Numbered from the stretch's first letter, positions 25,899 through 35,369 are shown. The stretch: DNA of 40,561 nucleotides from Candidatus Peribacteria bacterium RIFCSPHIGHO2_02_FULL_51_15 (GCA_001788965.1 MFXU01000047.1:1-40561), one strand, 5' to 3'. The notes: generated by a model from the letters alone, not told the origin. Made by a program: numbers and translations.

Positions 25899-26780
25899 AT
25901 GAGGCATAATATCCCCATGCTCCGGCAAGAAGTCACTGATTTTCTCAGACTCCATAAGATCCGCCTGGACACTCGCTCCGGTCAGCATTTTCTGGTAGAT
26001 GAAGAAGCGTTAACCGAAATCGTCGAGGTCGCGCGCCTGAAGCCGAATGACAACGTGGTAGAGATCGGCCCGGGTATCGGAATACTCACACGTGAACTGA
26101 TCAAGCATGTCACCCATGTAACCGCGGTCGAAATCGACGAACGTTTCATCAAATTACTGAATACTTTCATAACCAAAAACCCGCCTTCGCCTGAAGGTTT
26201 CGGACGGGCAGGCCAGCAACAAAAAACCAAAAAACTTACAATAGTTCATGGTAATGCCCTCCAGGCTTCCCTGCCGCTTAAACCTTACAAAGTCGTCGCC
26301 AACATCCCGTATTACATCACCTCTCCCCTGCTGCATCATCTGCTTCTGGAAAGCGCAAAACTTCCGGAAACGCTCACGCTGCTTATCCAGCGGGAAGTCG
26401 CCGAAAATATCTGTGCTCCGGGCAGCTCGGGGATACTGGCGGTGCTCGTTAAGCTTTTCGGGACACCGGCACTCATACGGATCGTCCCGAAAGATGCATT
26501 TCTTCCACCACCGGAAGTGGACTCCGCTATTCTTCATATCGATTGTTCCAGGCCAAAAATCACGGATGCCAAAACCGCAAAACAAATTTTGGGACATGCC
26601 AAGCTGGCTTTTTCAAAACGCCGGAAAATGCTCGGCAATTCAATCGGCAAAACGCCCGGCGGTATGGAGGCACTGAGAAAGGCCGCCATAGATCCGATCC
26701 GCCGGCCGGAAACACTGGAAATAGAAGAATGGATCAAATTCAACAATATTTTTAAGCAGATAAAAACTCCGAAATTATGA
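25899..26780 (+). CDS. rsmA: 16S rRNA (adenine1518/1519-N6)-dimethyltransferase
   Basis: SGQHFLVDEEALTEIVEVARLKPNDNVVEIGPGIGILTREL, VVANIPYYITSPLLHHLL, DAFLPPPEVDSAILHI. Confidence 0.93.
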   Translation: MRHNIPMLRQEVTDFLRLHKIRLDTRSGQHFLVDEEALTEIVEVARLKPNDNVVEIGPGIGILTRELIKHVTHVTAVEIDERFIKLLNTFITKNPPSPEGFGRAGQQQKTKKLTIVHGNALQASLPLKPYKVVANIPYYITSPLLHHLLLESAKLPETLTLLIQREVAENICAPGSSGILAVLVKLFGTPALIRIVPKDAFLPPPEVDSAILHIDCSRPKITDAKTAKQILGHAKLAFSKRRKMLGNSIGKTPGGMEALRKAAIDPIRRPETLEIEEWIKFNNIFKQIKTPKL

Positions 26781-28192
26781 AAATATCACGGCTAACTTAC
26801 GGCTTTTTGATTTCCTTTGTCATCGCCGTTTTTCTGCTTCAGTGGTGGCAAAGTCCGCATTCAGTCGCCAATCTGTGGTTTTCGATTTCCGGCGCGGGAA
26901 TATGCTCGGTGGTCATGATTTTTTTCCGCCGCAGAGAGATCGGCTTCCTGTCGCTCGCCATCTGCGCCGGCGTCTCGGCGGCCTTCATCGCGGTGATTCA
27001 CTCGGCTCACGTGACAACGAATCGGGACATCGAATCTTTTGCCGACGGGAAAAAAATGACGCTGCTCGGCCGCGTCGCGGATATGCCCGACCGCCGGCCG
27101 GATGTGACGAAATACAAAATCCAGGTCACTGCCATAACCCGCGGCAAAGTAAAAAAAGAAGTAACCGGCAATGTTTTGGTAAACGACAAAAACGGTTGGC
27201 CGAGGTATCGGTACGGTGACCAGGTCAAAGTCAGCGGAACACTCGAACCGCCGGGCAAAATAGAGGATTTCGACTATGGCGCTTACTTGAGCCTCAGCGA
27301 CATCTACGCCATAGTGCCCTGGGGCCGGATCGAAGCGGTTCCCGCAGCTGCAAAGACCGGAACAATTTCAAAAATATTTTCAGCTCTCTTCGGTTTGCGC
27401 GAAACCGCCGAAGGCTGGATAAACCGCGTGCAAACCGAGCCGCATGCCTCGCTGCTCTCAGGATTGCTCACCGGATCGCGCCGCGGCATACCGGAAAATC
27501 TGACGGCATCTTTTCGCACCGCCGGGCTGTCTCACATCGTGGCCATCAGCGGTTACAACGTGACGATAATACTGGCTCTCCTTTCCGGGCTTCTCTTTTG
27601 GCTGCCGATAAAAGCGCGGTTTCCCTTTCTTCTGATAGGCATCGTCGCCTTCACGATTTTCGTCGGCGCCGGATCGACCGTCGTCCGCGCGGCGATAATG
27701 GGCATACTGGGTTTGGCCGCTCTTGAGTCCGGCCGCCTTCCTGCCATGCGGTTAAGCATTCTCTGGACCGCGTTTTTCATGCTCATCTTCCGTCCGGCAT
27801 TCATCTGGGACGACGCGGGTTTTCAGCTTTCATTCCTGGCCGTCATCGGCATCGCCGGGCTCGGCGCGCCGTTAAAAAAAATATTGAACCGTGTGCCGGA
27901 ATCTTTCGGCCTCAGGAAAGCGCTGGTAGCCACTCTCGCCGCGCAGATCGCCACTCTTCCGCTCACAGTTTTTCTCTTCAGGCAGATTTCACTCGTCGCG
28001 CCGTTTTCAAATATCATCGTTGCTCCGCTGATCCCGGCCGCGATGCTGCTCGGCTTCATCGGCGCGATACTGGGCGCCGTCTACTGGCCGCTTGGTTTGG
28101 CCGTAAGCTATCCGGCTTGGGCGTTTCTGGAAATCATCATCAAAATCGCAACCTGGAGCGCAGCGATTCCGTGGGCAGCGATTAAATTTTAA
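26777..28192 (+). CDS. comEC: ComEC/Rec2 family DNA uptake channel, short form
   Basis: LLSGLLTGSRRGIPENLTASFRTAGLSHIVAISGYNVTIIL, GAGSTVVRAAIMG; overlaps rsmA by ATGA. Confidence 0.9.
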   Translation: MKISRLTYGFLISFVIAVFLLQWWQSPHSVANLWFSISGAGICSVVMIFFRRREIGFLSLAICAGVSAAFIAVIHSAHVTTNRDIESFADGKKMTLLGRVADMPDRRPDVTKYKIQVTAITRGKVKKEVTGNVLVNDKNGWPRYRYGDQVKVSGTLEPPGKIEDFDYGAYLSLSDIYAIVPWGRIEAVPAAAKTGTISKIFSALFGLRETAEGWINRVQTEPHASLLSGLLTGSRRGIPENLTASFRTAGLSHIVAISGYNVTIILALLSGLLFWLPIKARFPFLLIGIVAFTIFVGAGSTVVRAAIMGILGLAALESGRLPAMRLSILWTAFFMLIFRPAFIWDDAGFQLSFLAVIGIAGLGAPLKKILNRVPESFGLRKALVATLAAQIATLPLTVFLFRQISLVAPFSNIIVAPLIPAAMLLGFIGAILGAVYWPLGLAVSYPAWAFLEIIIKIATWSAAIPWAAIKF

Positions 28193-28360
28193 AAGGTAAG
28201 GTAAGTAATGGAGGTAAGGAAGGTAAGGAAGGTGACGGAACAAAGGAAAACGAGATACTTTCCTTACTTTCCTTACTTTCCTTACTTTCCTTACTTTCCT
28301 TACTTTCCTTACTTTCCTTACCTTCCTTACCTTCCTTACTTTCCTTACTTTCCTTCCCTA
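28193..28360. repeat. 9-bp repeat palindrome with long right arm
   Basis: (GGTAAGGAA)n, core GGTGACGGAACAAAGGAAAACGAGATA, then about eleven TTCCTTACY units. Confidence 0.9.
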
Positions 28361-28929
28361 ATTATTTTTTGCTTTTCCCAAACATACCGATACACCTTTG
28401 TATTCCTCCCCATCCAATGCGGAACTTTTCTGGTTTCCACGGGCGTAATGCCCGGGATTTTGAAGGCATGGCTCACGATTTTCGTGCCGGGGCGCAGCTC
28501 CGATTGAAATTTTTCTCCGAGTCTTGCCATCGCCTGAGGGGAAAGATACGCGAATATCACCGAGAACTCCGACAAATCCTGCTTGTAAAAATTTTTGAGC
28601 TTCATCTCGACATCGGTTTTCGAGAGCCACACCCGCAGCCTGGCGAGCAACCATACGCCCAAAGCCCCTTCGTATCCGACAGCCGTGACTCCCGGCCGCG
28701 CTTTCTTCGCCATTATCAAAACCCGCCCGTCCCCCGCCCCGAGATCGGCGATCCTGTCACCCGGCTTGAGTCCGGCCATCTCGATCATCGCTCTTGCGAC
28801 CACCCTGGGCGTCGGCACAAAAGGCACGAGCCACTTCAGCTGCGCAACCACCGAGGTCATAAACAAGCCGAAAAAGATCAGTACCAGCGCCAACAAGGCC
28901 AGTGCGACAACCAATGCGAAGGTTTGCAT
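28345..28929 (-). CDS. Membrane-anchored class I SAM-dependent methyltransferase
   Basis: N-terminal TM helix; MIEMAGLKPGDRIADLGAGDGRVLIMAKKA. Confidence 0.8.
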   Translation of the reverse strand: MQTFALVVALALLALVLIFFGLFMTSVVAQLKWLVPFVPTPRVVARAMIEMAGLKPGDRIADLGAGDGRVLIMAKKARPGVTAVGYEGALGVWLLARLRVWLSKTDVEMKLKNFYKQDLSEFSVIFAYLSPQAMARLGEKFQSELRPGTKIVSHAFKIPGITPVETRKVPHWMGRNTKVYRYVWEKQKIIREGK

Positions 28930-28950
28930 TTGGATAACTATAGCGGACTT

Positions 28951-29063
28951 AAAATGTAAAATTTAAAATGTACAATGTACAATGGGTTTAGGTTTCACAG
29001 ATTAAAAAGTTGGTGACTAAAAAACCTTATCATTTTACATTTTACATTCTACATTATACATTC
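28951..29063. repeat. 7-bp tandem repeat palindrome (TAAAATG)n ... (CATTTTA)n
   Basis: AAAATGTAAAATTTAAAATGTACAATGTACAATG ... CATTTTACATTTTACATTCTACATTATACATT. Confidence 0.8.
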
Positions 29064-29080
29064 GCGCCGCAGCGCGACGT

Positions 29081-29155
29081 GGCCCCATCGTCTAACGGTT
29101 AGGACAACGGGTTTTCAATCCGTTAATCGGAGTTCGATTCTCCGTGGGGCTGCCA
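29081..29155 (+). tRNA. tRNA-Glu (UUC), CCA encoded
   Basis: GGCCCCATCGTCTAACGGTTAGGACAACGGGTTTTCAATCCGTTAATCGGAGTTCGATTCTCCGTGGGGCTGCCA; anticodon loop TTTTCAA. Confidence 0.95.
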
Positions 29156-29309
29156 CTCGATTCGCCTCGTTCACTTCGTTCACGAGGCTCACTCGTGGTC
29201 TTCGACCAACTTCCAGCAAATCGAGTGCCTCGAGCGAAATCCGAACGAAGTGAGGATGAGCCGAGAGGCTGCGTAAGTCTCAAATTTTATTGAGCGATAC
29301 AATCATTCT

Positions 29310-29576
29310 ATGCCTCAGTACTTTTATATCGCTCGTTGTTCCGATGGATCACTCTACGTCGGTTCATGCAATAACTTGCAAGAACGCGAGGATCGGCATA
29401 ACGAAGGAAAAGGAGCTAAGTACACAAAGGATCGTCGCCCGATCAAGATTATCTATTCGGAAAAATTTTCAACGTTACTAGAAGCTAGGAGACGAGAGTT
29501 ACAAGTAAAGAAATGGAGCAGGGCAAAGAAGGAAAATCTTGTTGAGGGAAAACATCCGACGAAAATTACGTACTAG
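29310..29576 (+). CDS. GIY-YIG nuclease family protein (UPF0213-like)
   Basis: YFYIARCSDGSLYVGSCNNLQEREDRHNEGKGAKYTKDRRPIKIIYSEKFSTLLEARRRELQVKKWSRAKKENLV. Confidence 0.9.
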   Translation: MPQYFYIARCSDGSLYVGSCNNLQEREDRHNEGKGAKYTKDRRPIKIIYSEKFSTLLEARRRELQVKKWSRAKKENLVEGKHPTKITY

Positions 29577-30417
29577 CATCAAATCGCTCATTCTCGTGCA
29601 ACGTTTTGCCTTGTTCATCTTTCCATTCATGCCAGCCATTAGCTGCTCTCGCTAAGACCATAACAGCAGCAGGTGAAGGCATGGGGAATTTATAATCACG
29701 AGTGAAACGATAGGAGTTTGCATTGGCTTCTTCAAGAACTCCATCAGCAATCATCTTTTCTCTAATGGGTTTTTCCCTATCTACTGATGGCGTCCATTCT
29801 TTTCGTGTTAAGGATCCTTTTAATACAACAAAACCTTCTTCAGTATAAATTCCTTTTGCCGCAGCGAATGGTCCTTTGCAGAAGTATTTCTTCTGCTTTT
29901 TGTTTTTACTCAGCAACGTCAAAATTGGGAAGCCAAGTGAAGGCAAAAGAATTTGAATATCTGAGAGAAATTGCATGCAGGTAATATTGTCGGACGTGGG
30001 TAGTTTCTGAGTTTGTGGGGCATTACCATTGTGAAGGTGGGTTCTGCCAGATGTCTTTGCCAAACGACAAAGACAGCTTTCCAAGAGCTTTGCATGACTT
30101 TTGTGAAGGCTCCCGTCGGAGGTTACGAAGCATACGGCGTAGTTCCAAAAATCCTTTTCGGCATCAGACACATGGCGACTAACTCTATCTAAAACGTTCT
30201 GGGCTTCGCCTATGTAGACATTGAATAAGCCCTCTTCATTCTGTTCGCCAATGAGAAAATAGACTCCCGAGTGCTGTAATTCATTCATGCTATTAGCTGC
30301 CACTTTCCAAAGCGCTCGCGGCACTACAAACGCTCTTAAGCTCTTGCTTGGAATTTCAGCCGTGCGGATCCCTAGTGGATTATCATCCGGAATGATTAAG
30401 TGTATGAGGGTTGCCAT
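29566..30417 (-). CDS. GIY-YIG-like protein with C-terminal DUF4357-like domain
   Basis: GVYFLIGEQNEEGLFNVYIGEAQNVLDRVSRH...; C-terminal SPAAVMVLARAANGWHEWKDEQGKTLHENE. Confidence 0.8.
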   Translation of the reverse strand: MATLIHLIIPDDNPLGIRTAEIPSKSLRAFVVPRALWKVAANSMNELQHSGVYFLIGEQNEEGLFNVYIGEAQNVLDRVSRHVSDAEKDFWNYAVCFVTSDGSLHKSHAKLLESCLCRLAKTSGRTHLHNGNAPQTQKLPTSDNITCMQFLSDIQILLPSLGFPILTLLSKNKKQKKYFCKGPFAAAKGIYTEEGFVVLKGSLTRKEWTPSVDREKPIREKMIADGVLEEANANSYRFTRDYKFPMPSPAAVMVLARAANGWHEWKDEQGKTLHENERFDAST

Positions 30418-30645
30418 GCGATTGGATCATACGCCCAATGTCCTTGAATGACAGACTCAAGGTTTGGATCAAGCTTTAGCGACAGTTGCGATATTTTTCA
30501 GCGCTTCAAACCATCCCACCATCACTTCCCAAACGTTTGCACCGTTGCCACCAAGGGCTGCCAGCTCAAATTTAAGCCAAAAAAAACAGGATGAGGTAAA
30601 TCGTACCTCATCCTGCTTCTCATGAACCTTGTAAAAATTTTTCCT

Positions 30646-33600
30646 CTATCGCTCCAAAGGCGCATCCGACGAGTCTTTCACATCGGAACCGGAGAATTCC
30701 TGCGTCGTCAGGTAATCCACCGCGGCCTCCTTGGTGAGGACGAGGAACTTCGTAAGCGCGGCTTTCGTGAGCTCATCCTCGGGATCATATGTTCCGTCGG
30801 CATCCACGACCCCCAAATCCGCCAGGGTGTTGATTGTCTGTTGCGTATCCCGGGGCAGGCTTCCGATATCCTTGAATTGAGCGCTTGTTGCCGTCGCTTT
30901 GAGTTCCTCCGGAAGCAGATTAGCCGCGGCCTCGGCAAATTCCGCGCGGGTCACTGCCCCGTTTGGGTCCCGGTCAAACATACTCAAATCAATATCGGCC
31001 TGAGCGAGGCCGGCTACTGCCTCCTTGGCCCATTTCGGGTATGAAGCAAACTTCGCCGGCACATCGCCCTTCGCCGGCTCGATCCCCAAAGCGTTCGCGA
31101 GCATCTTCACCGCAGCGGCGTTATTGACGGCTAAAGCGGCGCCCAGCGTCCCGTCGGGATTACCGGTGACAATACCCTCCTCCTTGGCCTTCTCCGCGAA
31201 CCCGGCATACCACTCCGGGTTGAGTTTACTGACGTCGGCAAAGGGAGCGATGCCTTTCAGATACTCCTGCTCAACCGACTTCTTGACGAGCTTCTGGTAT
31301 TCGGCCTTGGCCGTATCCACGTTCTGACCGCTTGCCGCCTGCAAAGCCAGCTCAGCGGCTTTGTCCGCAATAGCACTGTCCGCGAAGTTGAACTGCCGGA
31401 TACTGTCAATGAGCTCCGAAACGACTGCTTTTGCGGAAGCCTTGAGCGCTGAAAGCTCGGCTTTCGCATCCTCGATTTCCTTGAGCAAACTTGTTTTGAG
31501 GTCAATCAAGTTCTTCATTTCGGTGATGCTCAAATCATCGGCAACAGCCAGAAGATCAGCGCTATCGCCTTCCTGGCCCGACTGGAACTCGAGGTACTCG
31601 TCGAGGGTGTCATCATCTTTTCCTTTGTAAAAATCCTGCAGGGTATCCATGCGGGTCATATCACCGCGGTCGAAGCCCTGCGTTTCAAAATAGCCCTTCA
31701 TTTTATCGTCATATCCGTGCTTCTGAGCGAAGTCATCGTAGATCTTCCCGTTATCCGGACCGAAGCCCATGCCAAGCCCGCCGGGAGTGGACTGCCACTG
31801 CCGCTCGCGCTCCATGAGTTCCCGCTGGACTCCGTCGAGAATGGCAAAAACCTGCTGATATTGTCCCGCATCCTGTGCCGCCCGCGCCTGCTCGACCGCT
31901 GCGAATGCCTTGGCCTGCAGCGTCTTCATTTGCTGGGCAACTACCGGATTCTTGGCCGCAATCTTAGCGATCATCTCGCTCGCGCTTTTGGCACCCAGCT
32001 CCATTTCCTTGATGTAGCGCGCCGTATCAGCCTTCATACTGACTGCCTGCGACTCGTAGAAGATGGCATCGAGTTTCATCCGGTAATCATTCATCTTCTG
32101 CTGAGATGTAAACTGGAGATTACCCATGTTCTCCGGTGATGCACCGGCTACCATCGCCTCCATGTCCTTACGACACTGGTTTCCCAGATCTTTGATCTTC
32201 TGCTCGGATCCCGGAGGCCCGAACATCGTGCTGAATTGATCGCAGTTTCTCTGCAATTCAGGCGCCATTCTTCGCAGCATCTGCTGCCCCATTGCCTGCT
32301 GCGTCGGCATCGGCTGATCAAAAGGGCCGGCGCTGTGATACCCATTCTGTCCGGACCCGTATCCGCCCTGATTATATCCGCCTTGATTTAAGCCTCCCTG
32401 GTTAAAATTACCCTGATAGTCACCATTCTGGTTATACCTATACCCGCCCGTCCCCCCTTGCGAGGCGCCGGCCGGATTACAGAGCGGACGGTTATTGTAG
32501 CTGCCCGCATTCATGCACCGTGGGTCACTGCAGGAAATCGTTTCCACCGGCGTGGCGCATGCCGGCGTGCTGAAGTGGCATGCCAGGCTGAGCGTGCAAC
32601 TCATGGATCCACCTTGCGTACCACCAGACATCGGCTGCCACCTGCAGGGATTCTGAGCTGTCGGAAATTCATTCGGTCCGCAATCGCGCATCGTGGGACT
32701 CGGCATGTCGCCGCCGTAGCAACGTGTCCTGCACGCCGCATAAGCCGGGTCGGACCCCGAAATCCCGCGGCTGCAGTCCGCGAAACACTGATCAGTACCT
32801 CCTTGCATAGAACCTCCGCCTCCCGACCATCCGGATTCGCCCCCGGAGCCTCCCTGGCTCCCGCCGGAGCAGTCGGCCGTTGCACCGTTGCTCCCGACTT
32901 CCTGGGACGAAAGGATGCGTCCGCCGGCCGATTCGCTGCAGTCGACGTGCGGGCTCCTGCACCAGAGGATCTTGCCGTTGGGATAGACGCACCTCATGCT
33001 CTGCGGTCCGCCGCCCCATCCACCGGAGGAGCCGCCGCTCATGGATCCCCCGACCGGGTAGCAGCCGGACGCCTCACCATTGAACGTAATCTGGCCGGAG
33101 ACCTGCAGAGAAGAGGTTTCCGACCCTTCGCGACAGTCTGTTTTGTCCGGTTTGCAATTCAACGTCCCACCCCACTGTTTACCTTGCGACACGCTGTACC
33201 ATTCCGCGGGGAAGAAACAACGTTGAACACCTGATGTACCGGTCGTTCCACTCGTACCGCTGCTTGTCGTAGTCGTGCCGCTGCGATTGCAGGTGTCGTA
33301 ACATGCCTGCCGTGTCTCCGGAGTGGCTGATGGCATCGCGTCACACCCCTGGGTGCACGACATGCCATTCATATCGGGGCTATAGTTCGTTCCGGAGTTG
33401 TAATTTGTCCCGCTCTTCATCTGCGCACACGTCCAGTTGCCGGATGTACAGCTGAAGGTCTCACAATCCGGCCAGTTTGGTTGTGTTTCGCATGTGCCAT
33501 TGGCGGGCATGCCCTGGTTTCCGCCGGTGTAACTTCCCATATTCGCGCAGCCCGATTCGCAGGTTGCTCTCATGCTGGCGCAATCCGTATTTTCCGGACA

Positions 33601-33786
33601 TGTCATGCTCGCGCAGCCCGAGATACACGCTTGCACCGGATCGGACTGCGCTCCGATCGTGAAAATTTGGTATGTCGTGCCCCCGATAACGCCGAAGACA
33701 GCCAGCGCTATCAGCACGTGCTGCGTTTGAATAGGACCCCTCAACACTTGGGCAGCTCGTCCCAGGACAGTATTACTTCGTGACAT
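30646..33786 (-). CDS. Large Cys/Gly-rich surface protein with N-terminal TM helix and C-terminal SLH-like repeats
   Basis: TM segment HVLIALAVFGVIGGTTYQIF; CxxxC-rich region; SLH-like GIVTGNPDGTLGAALAVNNAAAVKMLA, DPNGAVTRAEFAEAAANLL, LADLGVVDADGTYDPEDELTKAALTKFL. Confidence 0.8.
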   Translation of the reverse strand: MSRSNTVLGRAAQVLRGPIQTQHVLIALAVFGVIGGTTYQIFTIGAQSDPVQACISGCASMTCPENTDCASMRATCESGCANMGSYTGGNQGMPANGTCETQPNWPDCETFSCTSGNWTCAQMKSGTNYNSGTNYSPDMNGMSCTQGCDAMPSATPETRQACYDTCNRSGTTTTSSGTSGTTGTSGVQRCFFPAEWYSVSQGKQWGGTLNCKPDKTDCREGSETSSLQVSGQITFNGEASGCYPVGGSMSGGSSGGWGGGPQSMRCVYPNGKILWCRSPHVDCSESAGGRILSSQEVGSNGATADCSGGSQGGSGGESGWSGGGGSMQGGTDQCFADCSRGISGSDPAYAACRTRCYGGDMPSPTMRDCGPNEFPTAQNPCRWQPMSGGTQGGSMSCTLSLACHFSTPACATPVETISCSDPRCMNAGSYNNRPLCNPAGASQGGTGGYRYNQNGDYQGNFNQGGLNQGGYNQGGYGSGQNGYHSAGPFDQPMPTQQAMGQQMLRRMAPELQRNCDQFSTMFGPPGSEQKIKDLGNQCRKDMEAMVAGASPENMGNLQFTSQQKMNDYRMKLDAIFYESQAVSMKADTARYIKEMELGAKSASEMIAKIAAKNPVVAQQMKTLQAKAFAAVEQARAAQDAGQYQQVFAILDGVQRELMERERQWQSTPGGLGMGFGPDNGKIYDDFAQKHGYDDKMKGYFETQGFDRGDMTRMDTLQDFYKGKDDDTLDEYLEFQSGQEGDSADLLAVADDLSITEMKNLIDLKTSLLKEIEDAKAELSALKASAKAVVSELIDSIRQFNFADSAIADKAAELALQAASGQNVDTAKAEYQKLVKKSVEQEYLKGIAPFADVSKLNPEWYAGFAEKAKEEGIVTGNPDGTLGAALAVNNAAAVKMLANALGIEPAKGDVPAKFASYPKWAKEAVAGLAQADIDLSMFDRDPNGAVTRAEFAEAAANLLPEELKATATSAQFKDIGSLPRDTQQTINTLADLGVVDADGTYDPEDELTKAALTKFLVLTKEAAVDYLTTQEFSGSDVKDSSDAPLER

Positions 33787-33823
33787 AAAAAGATGTGGAA
33801 AGAAATTGGTATGTGTATAAGTG

Positions 33824-34615
33824 CTACTTTTTCTTCTTCTTGAGCATTTGGATAAGAGGAATTTTCTTGGACTGCTGTCCGTCTACCGGGTTCTGCATTT
33901 CGACACCTGCCGGGATATTCGTTTCCGCCGGTACTGTGGGCTCCACTGGCTTGAGCGGCTTCAGCCACTTCCATTCACTCGGTGAAATGCCGGAACAGGT
34001 GATATCGGGCTCAAGCGAGAGATGCGTACCCGGATCAGCCGGCAAGCCGCGCACCCCGTCGGCATTGGCCCAGCTCCAGAAAGCAAAATTGAGCGCTCTA
34101 TTTGACCAGCAGCGCATTTCCTTCTGACTCGGGAAAACCGTTGCCAGCCATCCGGTGCAGTACCCCGACGACCCATAGTTTGCAAATCCGTTCTTGTCCG
34201 AAAATCCCTGACCAATGATGTAGACAGTCTGGTCCACCTCGGCCTTGGGAGACGGCCGCCAATACATGACATATTTTGTTCCTATGCCGATCTTCCCGTC
34301 CTCGATGACGGCGCCCTTCGTTACGTCAAACGCGACCCAGTCTCCATTCTCGTGGTAGTACGTCGCCGGATCCGCATTGACCGATGTGATTTCCCGCTGA
34401 TACATGTCATAGCACTTGCGCGTTGTGTAGACGTCAGTGGAGACGGCTGCCGATGACGAGGCAGCGCTGCCATAATTGCTGTATTGCGCATAGGTATAAT
34501 AATAGTGCACTGCGCTCTGGTAGAAGAAGAAAGCAAACGCAAGCACGACAATGCCGAATAATGTATTTTGCTTTGTACACGCATTTTGAATACGTTCTCG
34601 CACTGTTTGAACCAT
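33824..34615 (-). CDS. Single-pass membrane-anchored extracytoplasmic protein, poly-Lys C-terminus
   Basis: TM FGIVVLAFAFFFYQSAVHYYY; start set at MVQTVRER because the ORF-track Met at 34639 directly abuts the -10 box. Confidence 0.75.
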   Translation of the reverse strand: MVQTVRERIQNACTKQNTLFGIVVLAFAFFFYQSAVHYYYTYAQYSNYGSAASSSAAVSTDVYTTRKCYDMYQREITSVNADPATYYHENGDWVAFDVTKGAVIEDGKIGIGTKYVMYWRPSPKAEVDQTVYIIGQGFSDKNGFANYGSSGYCTGWLATVFPSQKEMRCWSNRALNFAFWSWANADGVRGLPADPGTHLSLEPDITCSGISPSEWKWLKPLKPVEPTVPAETNIPAGVEMQNPVDGQQSKKIPLIQMLKKKKK

Positions 34616-34639
34616 GATTTTTATTGGTATTTCTTGCAT

Positions 34640-34668
34640 ATTATATGCTATTTTGAATTTTTTGTCAA
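34640..34668 (-). promoter_or_regulatory. Perfect-consensus sigma70 promoter of the surface-protein pair
   Basis: TTGACA, 17-nt spacer, TATAAT on the minus strand. Confidence 0.85.
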
Positions 34669-34841
34669 TGCTGGGAACCTACTCACGGATTGGCAGATTT
34701 TTTCAAAGAAGTAAGAATTATCGCATCGCCGCGGCCGGGGACGGCTGCTGCTGATATGAGAGAAAATTTTATTAATTCGAAACAAATACTTTAGCATCGG
34801 CTTTTTTAGGCCGCAGTGACTCGGGGAAGTAAACGGATCAG

Positions 34842-35369
34842 CTAATTCGTGAGTTTATTCTGCCTGCTGTGCATCAGCTCCAGCATCTCCTGCCTCCGCG
34901 CGCGGAGATAGAGGTAAAGATCGGCCTCTGCCTCCTGCTCGGGTGTAATCGTTTGCTCGAGCTCAGCCAAAGGAGGGACTGATACGATCCTTCCGCCGAT
35001 TCCGAAATTTGGCGAGCGTCGCTGGTGGGCGACTCCCAGTAGTTCATCCCGGCGAGCGGAACTTGTCCCGGCCCAGGTTTGAAAACGCTCGCGTTCGTCC
35101 GCTGTCAGCTGATCGACGGAATGTCTCCTGACACACTCCGCGCTGTAGGTTCCGATATCCACGTCGTTCGCGGTCACAAGCATTGTTTTACTTTGATGGG
35201 GATGGCACCTCAAGTTGGCAACGGTGCCGACAAGACTTACCTCACCGTCTTGCAGGAGTCCCTGAACCGGAGGAACAAAACGGCATTCCTTCAGCCAGGC
35301 TGCGTCGGATATTTCCCCAAAATCATCGCTGTCCTCAAAAAGGTCACGCCCGAAAGCGCGAAGATGCAC
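34842..35369 (-). CDS. Hypothetical protein (start uncertain; antisense to a plus-strand ORF)
   Basis: C-terminal part PPLAELEQTITPEQEAEADLYLYLRARRQEMLELMHSRQNKLTN looks coding; GTG start. Confidence 0.4.
   Translation of the reverse strand: MHLRAFGRDLFEDSDDFGEISDAAWLKECRFVPPVQGLLQDGEVSLVGTVANLRCHPHQSKTMLVTANDVDIGTYSAECVRRHSVDQLTADERERFQTWAGTSSARRDELLGVAHQRRSPNFGIGGRIVSVPPLAELEQTITPEQEAEADLYLYLRARRQEMLELMHSRQNKLTN

Noticed and set aside
28208-28507. 99-aa ORF with YFPYFPYFPY repeats
   Set aside because: It is a translation of the 9-bp repeat array antisense to the methyltransferase 3' end; no independent coding evidence.
34616-34639. Upstream Met start (MQEIPIKI) for the membrane-anchored protein
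   Set aside because: The ATG directly abuts the TATAAT box and would lie upstream of the expected transcription start.
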